32,399 nucleotides of DNA from CAVPEV01 sp963703555 (GCA_963703555.1 CAVPEV010000037.1:1-32399), one strand, 5' to 3'; positions 1-7,517 are shown, counted from the first letter of the stretch. The notes: generated by a model not told the origin, from the sequence alone. Numbers and translations: made by a program.

Positions 1-28
1 GGTCAGGTCTTTCTTAGAGGTGCTTCGT

Positions 29-57
29 GGATCCGGATGTGCTAATTGTTGGTGGGC
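29..57 (+). repeat. IS66 left end with candidate target duplication
   Basis: Positions 29-36 read GGATCCGG, matching 1672-1679. Positions 41-57 form the left inverted repeat. The 4 bases 37-40 (ATGT) between them are unexplained. Confidence 0.45.
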
Positions 58-1671
58 GCATCGGCAGGGCTGTCGGTTAACACCGAGTTCAGAGGTCACC
101 GAGTGCCCGTCCGTCCTTACTTCGACGAACATCGGCGTGTCGAGCCCGGTAGATTGTGCGATGCTCGAGACAATTCTTTCATGAGCGCACCGACCTATGC
201 CGAGCTGGCAGAAATGGTCGCGGTGCTGACAGGGGGACTCGCCGCCCTGGAAGACAGGAACACGGCTCTGGCCGATGAGGTCTGCGCGTTGCGCCAGGAG
301 AACCTCACGCTTCGAGCCCGCGTCAGCGAGCTGGAGGCTCAGGCGGGGACGAGCTCGCGCAACTCCTCCCAACCGCCGTCCCTGGACGGGCTGGGCAAAC
401 CGGCTCCCAGGTCGTTGCGCCGGCCCTCGGGGCGCCGCCCCGGCGGGCAGGGCGGCCACGAAGGTAAGACCCTGCGTCAGGTCGAGGTCCCGGACGAGGT
501 CGTGGTGCACGAACCACCCAGCTGCACCAGGTGCGGGGCCGACCTGGCCGACGCGCCGGTGACAGGTACTCGACGGACCCAGGTGTTCGACATCGCCCCG
601 ATCAAGATCCACGTCGTCGAGCACCAGATGCGCTCGCGCCGGTGCGTGTGCGGGACCCTCACCCGCGCCGGCGCCCCCGAGCAGGCCGACGCGCCCGTGC
701 AGTACGGGCCGGTGGCCCGGGCGGTCATGGTCTACCTGTTCCAGGGCCAGTTCCTGTCCAGGATCCGCACCGCCGACGCCCTCTCGGAGATCTTCAACGC
801 CCCCGTCAGCGCGGCCACCGTCGCAGCAGCGGTCACTCGCGCCGCCGGTGACCTGCGCCCGTTCCTGTCCCAGGTCACCGCCCAGCTCGCCGCCTCGGGC
901 CTGGCGCACTTCGACGAGACCGGGCTGCGCTGCCAAGGGCGCCTGGCCTGGTTGCACTCGGCCTGCAACCAGGCCTTCGCGCTGCTGTACGCCCACCCCA
1001 GGCGCGGCAAGGTGGCGATGGACGCGATGGGGGTGCTGCCCACCTTCACCGGCACCGCCGTGCACGACGCGTTCGCACCCTACGACCGCTACCCCCACGC
1101 CACCCACGCCCTGTGCGCGGCCCACGTCCTGCGCGAGCTGCAAGCCGTCCAGGACTACCACCGCCAGCAGCCCAGCCCCGGCCCGTGGTGCTGGGCCGAG
1201 CAGGCCGCCACCGCACTACGGACCCTCATCACGGCGGCCGACCAGGCCAACACCGCCGGCCACCCGGTCGACCCCCGCGTCCTGGCCGAACAACGGCGCC
1301 TGATCAGCCACAGCGCCACCATCGCCCAGAGCACCACCCCGGCCAACAAGATCGAACGAAAACACCGGGCCCTGGCCCGGCGCCTGACCAGAAGACTCCA
1401 GGACTACCTACGCTTCGCCACCGACCCCGCCGTCCCCGCCACCAACAACGCCGCCGAACAGCAAATCCGGATGGTCAAGATCCGACAGAAAGTCTCCGGC
1501 ACCATGCGCACCCTCAAAGGAGCCCAAGACTTCGCCGCCATCCGCTCCTACACCGCCACCGCCGCCAAGCACGGCATCACCATGCTCGACGCCCTCACCC
1601 GCCTGACCAGCCACAACACCTGGTACCCCACCACCACCTGACCAGTTACCCCGGGCCACCCCACAACTTAC
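41..1671 (+). mobile_element. IS66-family insertion sequence, apparently intact
   Basis: A single complete DDE transposase is framed by imperfect terminal inverted repeats. The left end 41-57 (GCTAATTGTTGGTGGGC) and the reverse complement of the right end 1655-1671 (GTAAGTTGTGGGGTGGC) agree at 11 of 17 ungapped positions. The 8-mer GGATCCGG occurs just outside both ends (29-36 and 1672-1679). It fits the 8-bp target duplication known for IS66 elements, but the left copy is 4 bp away from the inferred terminus, so either the left end is 37 or the repeat is partly coincidental (it is palindromic). There are no TnpA/TnpB accessory genes, so this is the short, transposase-only type. Element boundaries are inferred; the transposase is certain. 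Confidence 0.7.
181..1641 (+). CDS. IS66-family DDE transposase (TnpC type)
   Basis: A 486-residue transposase that would catalyse cut-and-paste movement of the surrounding element. In order it has an N-terminal leucine-zipper-like coiled coil (about 8-55), the IS66 hallmark SSRNSSQPPSLDG (58-70), an Arg/Gly-rich linker, a zinc-finger-like pair of cysteine motifs (C115/C118 and C155/C157), then the DDE catalytic core. Likely catalytic residues are D245 (in HFDET), D296 (in VHDAF) and E426 (in TNNAAEQQIR); all three are present, so the protein should be active. The ATG at 181 is preferred because the protein then begins just before the coiled coil, as in relatives; an in-frame TTG at 46 would start inside the left terminal repeat. 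The Shine-Dalgarno match is weak, as often seen for transposases. Confidence 0.93.
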   Translation: MSAPTYAELAEMVAVLTGGLAALEDRNTALADEVCALRQENLTLRARVSELEAQAGTSSRNSSQPPSLDGLGKPAPRSLRRPSGRRPGGQGGHEGKTLRQVEVPDEVVVHEPPSCTRCGADLADAPVTGTRRTQVFDIAPIKIHVVEHQMRSRRCVCGTLTRAGAPEQADAPVQYGPVARAVMVYLFQGQFLSRIRTADALSEIFNAPVSAATVAAAVTRAAGDLRPFLSQVTAQLAASGLAHFDETGLRCQGRLAWLHSACNQAFALLYAHPRRGKVAMDAMGVLPTFTGTAVHDAFAPYDRYPHATHALCAAHVLRELQAVQDYHRQQPSPGPWCWAEQAATALRTLITAADQANTAGHPVDPRVLAEQRRLISHSATIAQSTTPANKIERKHRALARRLTRRLQDYLRFATDPAVPATNNAAEQQIRMVKIRQKVSGTMRTLKGAQDFAAIRSYTATAAKHGITMLDALTRLTSHNTWYPTTT

Positions 1672-1679
1672 GGATCCGG
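1655..1679 (+). repeat. IS66 right end with candidate target duplication
   Basis: The right inverted repeat is 1655-1671, 13 bp after the transposase stop. GGATCCGG at 1672-1679 follows directly and matches 29-36. Confidence 0.5.
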
Positions 1680-1701
1680 GCTCAGGAAGCGAAAGTGGAA
1701 A

Positions 1702-1722
1702 GGCCTGGCAGACCGGCAGGCC
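1702..1722 (-). terminator. candidate terminator downstream of the DUF2231 gene
   Basis: GGCCTG (1702-1707) and CAGGCC (1717-1722) form a 6-bp stem with a 9-nt loop. Read on the minus strand, it is followed by TTTCC and further pyrimidines, so it could end the transcript of the membrane protein gene 88 bp upstream. The rest of 1680-1809 shows no recognisable gene. Confidence 0.35.
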
Positions 1723-1809
1723 CCGCACGCCGTTCTACCAGGACGCCGCCGAAATGCCGCTCCGAAACGGAACCACCGCACTGCACAAACCGGCTCGGCG
1801 CATCCAAGA

Positions 1810-2340
1810 TCAGCCGCCCTGGACGTCAGTCACGACCGTCGGGGAGAACTTCCCCTCCCAGGCCGCGCGAGCGCCGGAGTCCCCGGCGAGGTACACCGTG
1901 AACGTGGCCAGCGCGGAGAGCACGACCGCGACGACCATCGTCGCGATCCGCGCCCACGGGGCCACCACCCAGGACGTGTCCGCCACGGTGTGGCCGTCCG
2001 CGCTCGCAACCTCGGCCCGGTCCCTGCGTCGGCCGACCCACCAGACTGCGACGCAGGCCACCAGCAGCCCGAAGGCCCCGGCCGTCGCGGCTTCGCCGTA
2101 CCCGGCGTGCTGCCGGATGATCGCACTGTCCGGCAGGCGCTGCTGGAGCCACGTCCCCACCTGCTGCGCCACCGGAGCGGTGACGAAGGCGACCGCGCCG
2201 GCGATCGGCAGCGACACCCCCAGCCGCCGCCGCGCCGCCGGCCAGCAGGCCGCCACGACGGCCAGCAGGGCCACCAGCGGGATGAGGACGACGACGGCGT
2301 GCACGATGAGGATGTGCGCCGGCAGTCCGTTGATCGTCAT
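1810..2340 (-). CDS. DUF2231-type four-helix membrane protein
   Basis: A 176-residue integral membrane protein. Hydrophobic segments lie near residues 8-32, 42-62, 83-103 and 130-152, separated by short Arg-rich loops. Histidines within or next to the helices (H9, H14, H78) and the overall pattern resemble the DUF2231 family, whose biochemical role is unknown to me; the assignment is by pattern, not search. The ATG at 2340 is chosen because GGAGG sits 7 nt upstream and the first helix starts right after it; the frame is open much further upstream, but that stretch is antisense to the regulator gene. It is divergent from the two-component pair at 2443-4097, so it may be a target or partner of that system. 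That link is inferred from position only. Confidence 0.65.
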   Translation of the reverse strand: MTINGLPAHILIVHAVVVLIPLVALLAVVAACWPAARRRLGVSLPIAGAVAFVTAPVAQQVGTWLQQRLPDSAIIRQHAGYGEAATAGAFGLLVACVAVWWVGRRRDRAEVASADGHTVADTSWVVAPWARIATMVVAVVLSALATFTVYLAGDSGARAAWEGKFSPTVVTDVQGG

Positions 2341-2402
2341 GACCACCTCCAGGAGGGTCGAACCCCGTCCCTCGGGATCCGGCACCGATCCTGTACGGCA
2401 GT

Positions 2403-2420
2403 TCTCAGACATCTCTGAGA
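2403..2420. promoter_or_regulatory. palindrome in the divergent regulator/membrane-protein promoter region
   Basis: TCTCAG (2403-2408), a 6-nt spacer ACATCT and CTGAGA (2415-2420) form a perfect inverted repeat. The same 18 bases can be read as an imperfect direct repeat, TCTCAGACA then TCTCTGAGA, which is the arrangement OmpR-type regulators usually bind. It lies 22 bp before the response regulator start and 62 bp before the divergent membrane protein start, so it could control both. Confidence 0.5.
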
Positions 2421-2430
2421 GGACGGGCGG

Positions 2431-2436
2431 CACCAT
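2431..2436 (+). promoter_or_regulatory. weak candidate -10 element of the response regulator
   Basis: CACCAT (5 of 6 to a TANNNT-type -10, counting the free positions) ends 6 nt before the ATG at 2443. No good Shine-Dalgarno sequence is present, which would fit a leaderless mRNA. Confidence 0.3.
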
Positions 2437-2442
2437 AGGGAC

Positions 2443-3123
2443 ATGGGCTCCGCACGGGACGGCGAACCACGCCCGACGCTGCTGCTCGTCGAGGACGACC
2501 GTCAGCTCGGCCCGCTGCTCGTCGAGGTCCTCGCCGAGCACTACGCCGTGACCCTGGCCCGGGACGGGCAGGCCGGGCTGCACCGCGCGCTCGTCGACCA
2601 CCCGGACGTCCTGGTCATCGATCGCGGGCTGCCCGGGATCGATGGTCTGGACCTCGTGCGGCGGCTGCGCCGGTCGGGCCTGTGCGCCCCGGTGCTGGTG
2701 CTCACCGCGCGCGGCACCGTCCATGACCGTGTCGAGGGGCTGGACGCCGGCGCCGAGGACTACCTCGTCAAGCCGTTCGACATCGAGGAGCTGCTGGCCC
2801 GCCTGCGCGCGCTGCTGCGCCGGCACACCGACACCGCGGGGGCGATCCCGCTGGGCACCCTGCGGTTCGACGTCGCAGCGCGCCGGGTCACCGGGCTGCC
2901 CGGCGGTCCCGTCGACCTCACGGGGCGCGAGGGCGCCCTGCTGGCCACGCTGGCCCGACGCCCGCAGCAAGTGTTCAGCCGCGACGAGCTCCTCACCCTG
3001 GTCTTCGACCCCGAGGACGTCCCCAACACCGTCGACACCTACGTGCACTACCTGCGCCGCAAGCTCGGACGTTCGGTGGTCTGCACCGTCCACGGCCTGG
3101 GCTACCGGCTGGGCGAGCCGTGA
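2443..3123 (+). CDS. OmpR/PhoB-family response regulator
   Basis: A 226-residue DNA-binding response regulator. The receiver domain (about 11-125) has the acidic pocket E17/D18/D19, the phosphoacceptor D60 in VLVIDRGLP, T88 in VLTARG and K110 in YLVKPFD, so all catalytic positions are intact. A winged-helix effector domain (about 139-223) ends with the typical VDTYVHYLRRKLG and GLGYRL elements. The kinase gene overlaps its stop by 4 bp (GTGA), so the two are translationally coupled. A palindrome just upstream suggests autoregulation. The signal sensed and the regulon cannot be read from the sequence. Confidence 0.93.
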   Translation: MGSARDGEPRPTLLLVEDDRQLGPLLVEVLAEHYAVTLARDGQAGLHRALVDHPDVLVIDRGLPGIDGLDLVRRLRRSGLCAPVLVLTARGTVHDRVEGLDAGAEDYLVKPFDIEELLARLRALLRRHTDTAGAIPLGTLRFDVAARRVTGLPGGPVDLTGREGALLATLARRPQQVFSRDELLTLVFDPEDVPNTVDTYVHYLRRKLGRSVVCTVHGLGYRLGEP

Positions 3124-4097
3124 GCGACGCGGACCAGGTGCTGGTGCGCCGGTCTGCCCGGCACGTCGGACGCATGGTCGCGGGAGCCGTCGCCGTCATC
3201 GCACTGCTCATCGCAGCCCTGGCCTGGTTGTTCGGCTACCAGGAGGGCAGCGAGCACGGGTTCGCAGGAGCCGGCACAGCCATCACCCGGGAGAACCGTC
3301 ACGAGCAGAACATCGCCGTGGGGATCCTGGCGATCGCCGGCGTCGGCGTGATCAGCGCCCGCGCCGCCGGCACGCTCGCCGCGCGCCGCGCCGTCCGCCC
3401 GCTGCAGGAGGCCCTGTCGGTGCAGCGCCGCTTCGTCGCGGACGCCTCCCACGAGCTGCGCACCCCGCTGACCATCGTGCACACCCGCGCCCAGCTCCTC
3501 CTCGCCCGCACTTCGCCCGACGACGCCTGCCACACCACGCTCGCCCAGCTCGTCGAGGACACCCGCGTGCTGGGCGAGGTGGTCACCGACCTCCTCGTTT
3601 CCGCCCAGCTCGACGACGGCCCGCTGCCCCGCCAGCAGGTCGAGCTGCTGGACCTGGCCCGTGCCGTGGTGAGCTCCTCCGCCGTCCTCGCACCCGGCGT
3701 CCACCTCGAGGTGGACGGTGCGCAGGTCACGGTCGCCGGCGCGCCGACCGCCCTGCGGCGGGCGATCGCCTGCCTGGTCGACAACGCGGCGGCGCACAGT
3801 CCCGCCGACGGACGGGTCACGGTGACCGTCCGGGCGGTCCCGGGCCATGGGGCGGGGCGGGCCGAGGTGGCTGTGGCGGACGAAGGTGTGGGCTTTCCCG
3901 CCGACCGGGACCGGCTCACCGAGCGGTTCCAGCGCGGGCCGGGCGCCGACGGCTCGACGCCGCGCTTCGGGCTGGGGCTGGCCCTCGTCCGCGAGATTGC
4001 CGAGGCGCACGGCGGCCGGCTCGCCCTCGGTGACCGTCCGGGAGGTGGGGCGCTGGCCACGATCAGCCTGCCGCTGAGCCCGGCCCGACCGCACTGA
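3120..4097 (+). CDS. membrane-bound sensor histidine kinase
   Basis: A 325-residue kinase partner of the preceding regulator. Two transmembrane helices (about 20-40 and 63-82) enclose a very short extracytoplasmic loop of some 22 residues, so it may sense within the membrane or through a partner rather than by a periplasmic domain. The DHp H-box is SHELRTPLT with phosphorylated H111. The ATPase domain carries the N-box (ACLVDNAAAHS, N222), the G1 box (VADEGVGF, D254) and the G2 box (FGLGLAL, about 283-289). Only about 28 residues lie between TM2 and the H-box, too short for a standard HAMP domain. The start GTG at 3120 overlaps the regulator stop. Ligand unknown. Confidence 0.92.
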   Translation: MSDADQVLVRRSARHVGRMVAGAVAVIALLIAALAWLFGYQEGSEHGFAGAGTAITRENRHEQNIAVGILAIAGVGVISARAAGTLAARRAVRPLQEALSVQRRFVADASHELRTPLTIVHTRAQLLLARTSPDDACHTTLAQLVEDTRVLGEVVTDLLVSAQLDDGPLPRQQVELLDLARAVVSSSAVLAPGVHLEVDGAQVTVAGAPTALRRAIACLVDNAAAHSPADGRVTVTVRAVPGHGAGRAEVAVADEGVGFPADRDRLTERFQRGPGADGSTPRFGLGLALVREIAEAHGGRLALGDRPGGGALATISLPLSPARPH

Positions 4098-4108
4098 GCC
4101 ATCAGCCT

Positions 4109-4122
4109 GCCCCCGTGGGGGC
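4109..4122 (+). terminator. GC hairpin after the kinase gene
   Basis: GCCCCC and GGGGGC lie around a GT spacer, 12 nt after the kinase stop, with no T-tract. It may be a weak terminator; the pairing is short. Confidence 0.25.
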
Positions 4123-4156
4123 CGCCCCGGGTCGCGGGCCGGACGCCGCCGCGTGC

Positions 4157-4162
4157 CAGGAT
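4157..4162 (+). promoter_or_regulatory. candidate -10 element of the helicase gene
   Basis: CAGGAT ends 6 nt before the GTG at 4169, the same spacing as the clearer leaderless promoters in this window. AGGA within it could instead serve as a ribosome binding site. Confidence 0.35.
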
Positions 4163-4168
4163 CGATGC

Positions 4169-6721
4169 GTGCCCCCACCGACCCTCGCCGACCGCATCCC
4201 GGCAGATCCCACGCCGGACGCGCTCTACGAGGCGTTCACCGGGTGGGCGGCCGACCAAGGGCTGACCTTGTACCCGCACCAGGACGAGGCGCTGCTGGAG
4301 CTCGTCACCGGCTCGCACGTCATCCTGTCCACCCCCACGGGGTCGGGGAAGTCGCTGGTGGCCACCGCGGCGCACTTCGTCGCCCTGGCCCAAGGCCGGC
4401 GCACCTACTACACCGCACCGCTCAAGGCGCTGGTCTCCGAGAAGTTCTTCGCCCTGGTCGCAGCGTTCGGGTCCGCGCGGGTCGGCATGATGACCGGTGA
4501 CTCCAGCGTCAACCCCGACGCGCCGATCATCTGCTGCACGGCCGAGATCCTGGCCAACCTCGCGCTGCGGCACGCCGACACCGACGACCGCATCGGTCAG
4601 GTCGTCATGGACGAGTTCCACTTCTACGCCGACCCGCAGCGCGGCTGGGCGTGGCAGGTGCCGCTGCTGGAGCTGGCGCACACCCAGTTCCTGGCGATGT
4701 CCGCCACCCTCGGGGACGTCTCGTTCTTCGCCGAGGACCTCGAGCGGCGCACCGGACGGCCGGTGGCGGTCGTCTCCTCCGTCGAGCGGCCCGTGCCGTT
4801 GAGCTACTCCTACGTCGTGGAACCGCTGCACGAGGTGCTCGATGAGCTCGTGCATACCCACCGGGCCCCGGTGTACGTGGTGCACTTCACCCAGAAGGAG
4901 GCGGTCGAACGCGCCCAGGCCCTGGTGTCCGCGAACCTGGCCGGCCACGCCCAGCGGGACGCGATCGCTGCGGAGCTGGGCGACTTCCGGTTCGGCCCGG
5001 GCTTCGGGCGCACGCTGTCCCGTCTGGTCCGCAGCGGCGTCGGGGTCCACCACGCCGGGATGCTGCCCCGGTACCGCCGGGTGGTGGAACGCCTGACCCA
5101 GCGCGGCCTGCTGCAGGTCGTGTGCGGCACGGACACCCTCGGCGTAGGCATCAACGTGCCCATCCGCACGGTGGTGCTCACCTCCCTGGTGAAGTTCGAC
5201 GGCACCCGGATGCGGCACCTGTCCGCCCGGGAGTTCCACCAGATCGCCGGCCGCGCCGGGCGGGCCGGCTTCGACACCCGGGGCGAGGTCATCGTGATGG
5301 CCCCCGAGCACGTCATCGAGAACCGGCGCGCCCTCGCCAAGGCCGGTGACGACCCGAAGAAGTTGCGCAAGCTCGTCCGCAAGTCCGCACCCCAGGGGTT
5401 CGTCAACTGGACGGACAAGACGTTCGAGCGGTTGCGCGACGCCCCGCCGGAGCCACTCACCTCGAGCTTCGTCGTCAACCACGCCATGGTGCTCAACGTC
5501 CTGGCCCGGCCCGGCGACCCGGTGGCGGCCATGACTCGCCTGCTCACCGACAACCACGAGCCGCCCGCCCGGCGGTCCGCCGCCGTGCGCCGGGCCATCA
5601 CCATCTACCGTTCGCTGCGGGCGGCCGGGGTGGTGGAACGGGTGGACGTGCCGGACCCGGCGGCGCCGCACGGCCACCGCCGCACCGTGCGCCTGACCCG
5701 GGACCTGCCCTCGATGTTCGCCCTCAACCAGCCGCTGTCCCCGTTCGCCTACGCCGCCCTCGCCCTGCTGGACCCCGACGCCCCGGGGTACGCGCACGAC
5801 GCGGTCTCGGTCATCGAGGCGGTGCTGGACGATCCCCGGCAGGTGCTCGCCGCCCAGCAGAACCGGGCCCGGGGTGCGGCGGTGGCGGAGATGAAGGCCG
5901 ACGGCCTGGAGTACGACGAGCGGATGGCCCTCCTGGCGGACGTCACCTACCCGCGCCCGCTGGCGGACCTGCTGACCGCCGCGTTCGCGACCTACCGGAC
6001 CACGAACCCGTGGGTCGCCGACTACGAGCCGTCCCCCAAGTCCGTGGTCCGGGACATGCACGAGCGCGCCGCGACGTTCGCCGAGTACGTCTCACTGTAT
6101 GGCCTCGAGCGGACCGAGGGCGTGCTGCTGCGCTACCTCGCCGACGCCTATCGGGCACTGCGCCAGACCGTCCCGGACAGCGCCCGCACCGACGACCTCG
6201 ACGAGATCATCGAGTGGCTGGGCGACCTGGTGCGACGCACCGACTCGAGCCTGCTCGACGAGTGGGAACGGCTCAGCCACCCGGAGGACCTCGACGACGC
6301 GACAGCCGCGGGCGGGGTCGCCCCGGACGTCGGACCACCGCCGCTCAGCGCCAACCCGCGAGCGCTGCGCGCCCTGGTCCGCCAGGCGGTGTTCCGCCGG
6401 GTCGAACTCGTCGCGCTCGGGGCGTGGAACCGGCTCGCCGAGCTCGGCGACACCGACCTCGACGACGTGGCCTGGACCGCGGACCGCTGGCGTGCGGTGA
6501 TCGAGGCGTACCTGGCGGAGCACGGCCCTGCCCTGGCCGGTGCGCCGGCCAGGGGCCCGGACCTGTTCATGGTGACCGTCCGGGGCGGCACCTGGCAGGT
6601 GCGCCAGACCCTCGACGACCCGGAGGGCGACCACGACTGGCACCTCGACGTGGTGGTCGACATCCAGGCGTCCGACGACGCCGGCGAGGTCGTGCTGCAC
6701 GTCGTCGGGATGGCGGCCTGA
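4169..6721 (+). CDS. DEAD/DEAH-box (Ski2-like) helicase with C-terminal DUF3516-type region
   Basis: An 850-residue superfamily 2 ATP-dependent helicase, probably acting on RNA. Domain 1 has the Q-motif-like YPHQDEAL (35-42), Walker A STPTGSGKS (54-62, K61), Walker B as DEFH (148-151) and motif III SAT (178-180). Domain 2 has the GVHHAGMLPRYR region (292-303), TDTLGVGIN (321-329) and motif VI QIAGRAGRAG (358-367). These motifs place it among Ski2/HelY-like enzymes. The roughly 450-residue C-terminal part is the kind usually annotated DUF3516 in actinobacteria; its role is not known to me. The GTG at 4169 is chosen because the conserved N-terminus starts there; an in-frame ATG at 4115 would lie in the hairpin behind the kinase gene. 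It appears to be transcribed alone. Confidence 0.88.
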   Translation: MPPPTLADRIPADPTPDALYEAFTGWAADQGLTLYPHQDEALLELVTGSHVILSTPTGSGKSLVATAAHFVALAQGRRTYYTAPLKALVSEKFFALVAAFGSARVGMMTGDSSVNPDAPIICCTAEILANLALRHADTDDRIGQVVMDEFHFYADPQRGWAWQVPLLELAHTQFLAMSATLGDVSFFAEDLERRTGRPVAVVSSVERPVPLSYSYVVEPLHEVLDELVHTHRAPVYVVHFTQKEAVERAQALVSANLAGHAQRDAIAAELGDFRFGPGFGRTLSRLVRSGVGVHHAGMLPRYRRVVERLTQRGLLQVVCGTDTLGVGINVPIRTVVLTSLVKFDGTRMRHLSAREFHQIAGRAGRAGFDTRGEVIVMAPEHVIENRRALAKAGDDPKKLRKLVRKSAPQGFVNWTDKTFERLRDAPPEPLTSSFVVNHAMVLNVLARPGDPVAAMTRLLTDNHEPPARRSAAVRRAITIYRSLRAAGVVERVDVPDPAAPHGHRRTVRLTRDLPSMFALNQPLSPFAYAALALLDPDAPGYAHDAVSVIEAVLDDPRQVLAAQQNRARGAAVAEMKADGLEYDERMALLADVTYPRPLADLLTAAFATYRTTNPWVADYEPSPKSVVRDMHERAATFAEYVSLYGLERTEGVLLRYLADAYRALRQTVPDSARTDDLDEIIEWLGDLVRRTDSSLLDEWERLSHPEDLDDATAAGGVAPDVGPPPLSANPRALRALVRQAVFRRVELVALGAWNRLAELGDTDLDDVAWTADRWRAVIEAYLAEHGPALAGAPARGPDLFMVTVRGGTWQVRQTLDDPEGDHDWHLDVVVDIQASDDAGEVVLHVVGMAA

Positions 6722-6742
6722 CCGGCGGCGACCAGCACCCAC

Positions 6743-6757
6743 AGGGTAGGCATACCT
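6743..6757 (+). promoter_or_regulatory. DtxR/IdeR-like iron box 1 upstream of the VIT transporter
   Basis: AGGGTAGGCATACCT matches the 15-bp core of the mycobacterial IdeR consensus (AGGTTAGGCTAACCT) at 12 of 15 positions. Its centre is about 76 bp before the predicted transcription start at 6826. Confidence 0.6.
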
Positions 6758-6767
6758 GCATATCCGC

Positions 6768-6782
6768 AGGTCAGGGCAGCCT
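6768..6782 (+). promoter_or_regulatory. DtxR/IdeR-like iron box 2 upstream of the VIT transporter
   Basis: AGGTCAGGGCAGCCT matches the same core at 11 of 15 positions, 25 bp centre-to-centre from box 1. It ends 7 bp before the predicted -35 element, a position typical of activation rather than repression. A perfect inverted repeat ACCTGC...GCAGGT (6754-6771) bridges the two boxes. Confidence 0.55.
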
Positions 6783-6789
6783 TGACTGC

Positions 6790-6819
6790 GGTGACAGGCG
6801 CGGCACGGGTGCCTACCGT
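6790..6819 (+). promoter_or_regulatory. leaderless promoter of the VIT transporter
   Basis: The -10 element TACCGT (6814-6819) ends 6 nt before the ATG at 6826. GGTGAC (6790-6795) is a plausible -35 with an 18-bp spacer. No Shine-Dalgarno sequence precedes the ATG, supporting a leaderless transcript. Confidence 0.6.
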
Positions 6820-6825
6820 GACACC

Positions 6826-7437
6826 ATGACGACCGCCTCCGGGCCGCACCCCGGCTCGACGATGGATGCCCCCGTGCCCCACGGCTTCCCGCCGGTGCCG
6901 CCCGGGACGCCGACCGCTCGCCGGCTCAACTGGCTGCGCGCGGGGGTACTCGGCGCCAACGACGGCGTCGTGTCCATCGCCGCAACGGTGGTCGGCGTGG
7001 CCGCCGCCTCGAGCGAGGTGCCGGCGATCGCCATCGCTGGCATCGCCTCGATCATCGCCGGAGCACTGTCCATGGCCGCCGGGGAGTACGTGTCGGTGAG
7101 CAGCCAGCGGGACGCCGAGCGGGTGATGGCACACCGCGGCATCATCAAGGCGGCGGAGCACGACCTGACGAACCCGTGGCACGCCGCCGTGGCGTCGTTC
7201 GCCGCCTTCCTGGCCGGCGGGATCGTCCCTCTGCTCGTCATCCTCGCGCCGTGGGGCGGCGGTCGCGTGCCCGCGACCTTCGTGGCCGTCGTCCTCGCCC
7301 TGCTCGTCACCGGGTACTTCAGCGCCCGGCTCGGCGGCGCACCCGTCGGCCGGGCGATGGCCCGCAACGTCCTGGGCGGCTCCCTGGCGATGGCCGTGAC
7401 CTACGGGATCGGCGAACTCGTGGGCATGGTGGTGTGA
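6826..7437 (+). CDS. VIT1/CCC1-family transporter lacking the usual metal-binding insert
   Basis: A 203-residue membrane protein of the vacuolar iron transporter family, expected to move Fe2+ or Mn2+ out of the cytosol. Family signatures are clear: LNWLRAGVLGANDGVVS (34-50), an AGALSMAAGEYVSVSSQRDAE stretch (78-98) and a C-terminal pair of helices ending in AMAVTYGIGELVG (188-200). Bacterial relatives I know have a Glu-rich cytosolic region of roughly 45-60 residues between SSQRD and LTNPWHA; here only about 20 residues connect them (97-115), so the metal-binding helices are missing, as in plant VIT-like (nodulin-21) proteins. The frame is open throughout, so this is not a frameshift. Two iron boxes upstream fit control by an IdeR/DtxR regulator. 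Metal specificity is not proven. Confidence 0.85.
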   Translation: MTTASGPHPGSTMDAPVPHGFPPVPPGTPTARRLNWLRAGVLGANDGVVSIAATVVGVAAASSEVPAIAIAGIASIIAGALSMAAGEYVSVSSQRDAERVMAHRGIIKAAEHDLTNPWHAAVASFAAFLAGGIVPLLVILAPWGGGRVPATFVAVVLALLVTGYFSARLGGAPVGRAMARNVLGGSLAMAVTYGIGELVGMVV

Positions 7438-7483
7438 CCCTCGAGGACCGCGCCGCCGGGTGACCTCCGGAGGCCGTCCCGCT

Positions 7484-7499
7484 CCGGCCGCGCGGCCGG
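7484..7499. terminator. GC palindrome between the VIT gene and ybaK
   Basis: CCGGCCGCGCGGCCGG is a perfect 16-bp palindrome 47 bp after the VIT stop, with no T-tract. It may form a U-less terminator hairpin. Confidence 0.3.
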
Positions 7500-7517
7500 G
7501 CGCTCACGGCGGGGCTC

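Noticed and set aside
46..180. Earlier TTG start for the IS66 transposase
   Set aside because: It would begin within the left terminal inverted repeat and add 45 residues without similarity to the family.
2341..3093. N-terminal extension of the DUF2231 frame to 427 codons
   Set aside because: The extension is antisense to the response regulator; a good GGAGG and the first membrane helix mark the ATG at 2340.
3299..6061. Very long minus-strand open frame (920 codons) opposite the kinase and helicase genes
   Set aside because: It is antisense to two clear genes, has His/Arg/Gly/Pro-rich composition and no domain; long spurious frames are expected at this GC content.
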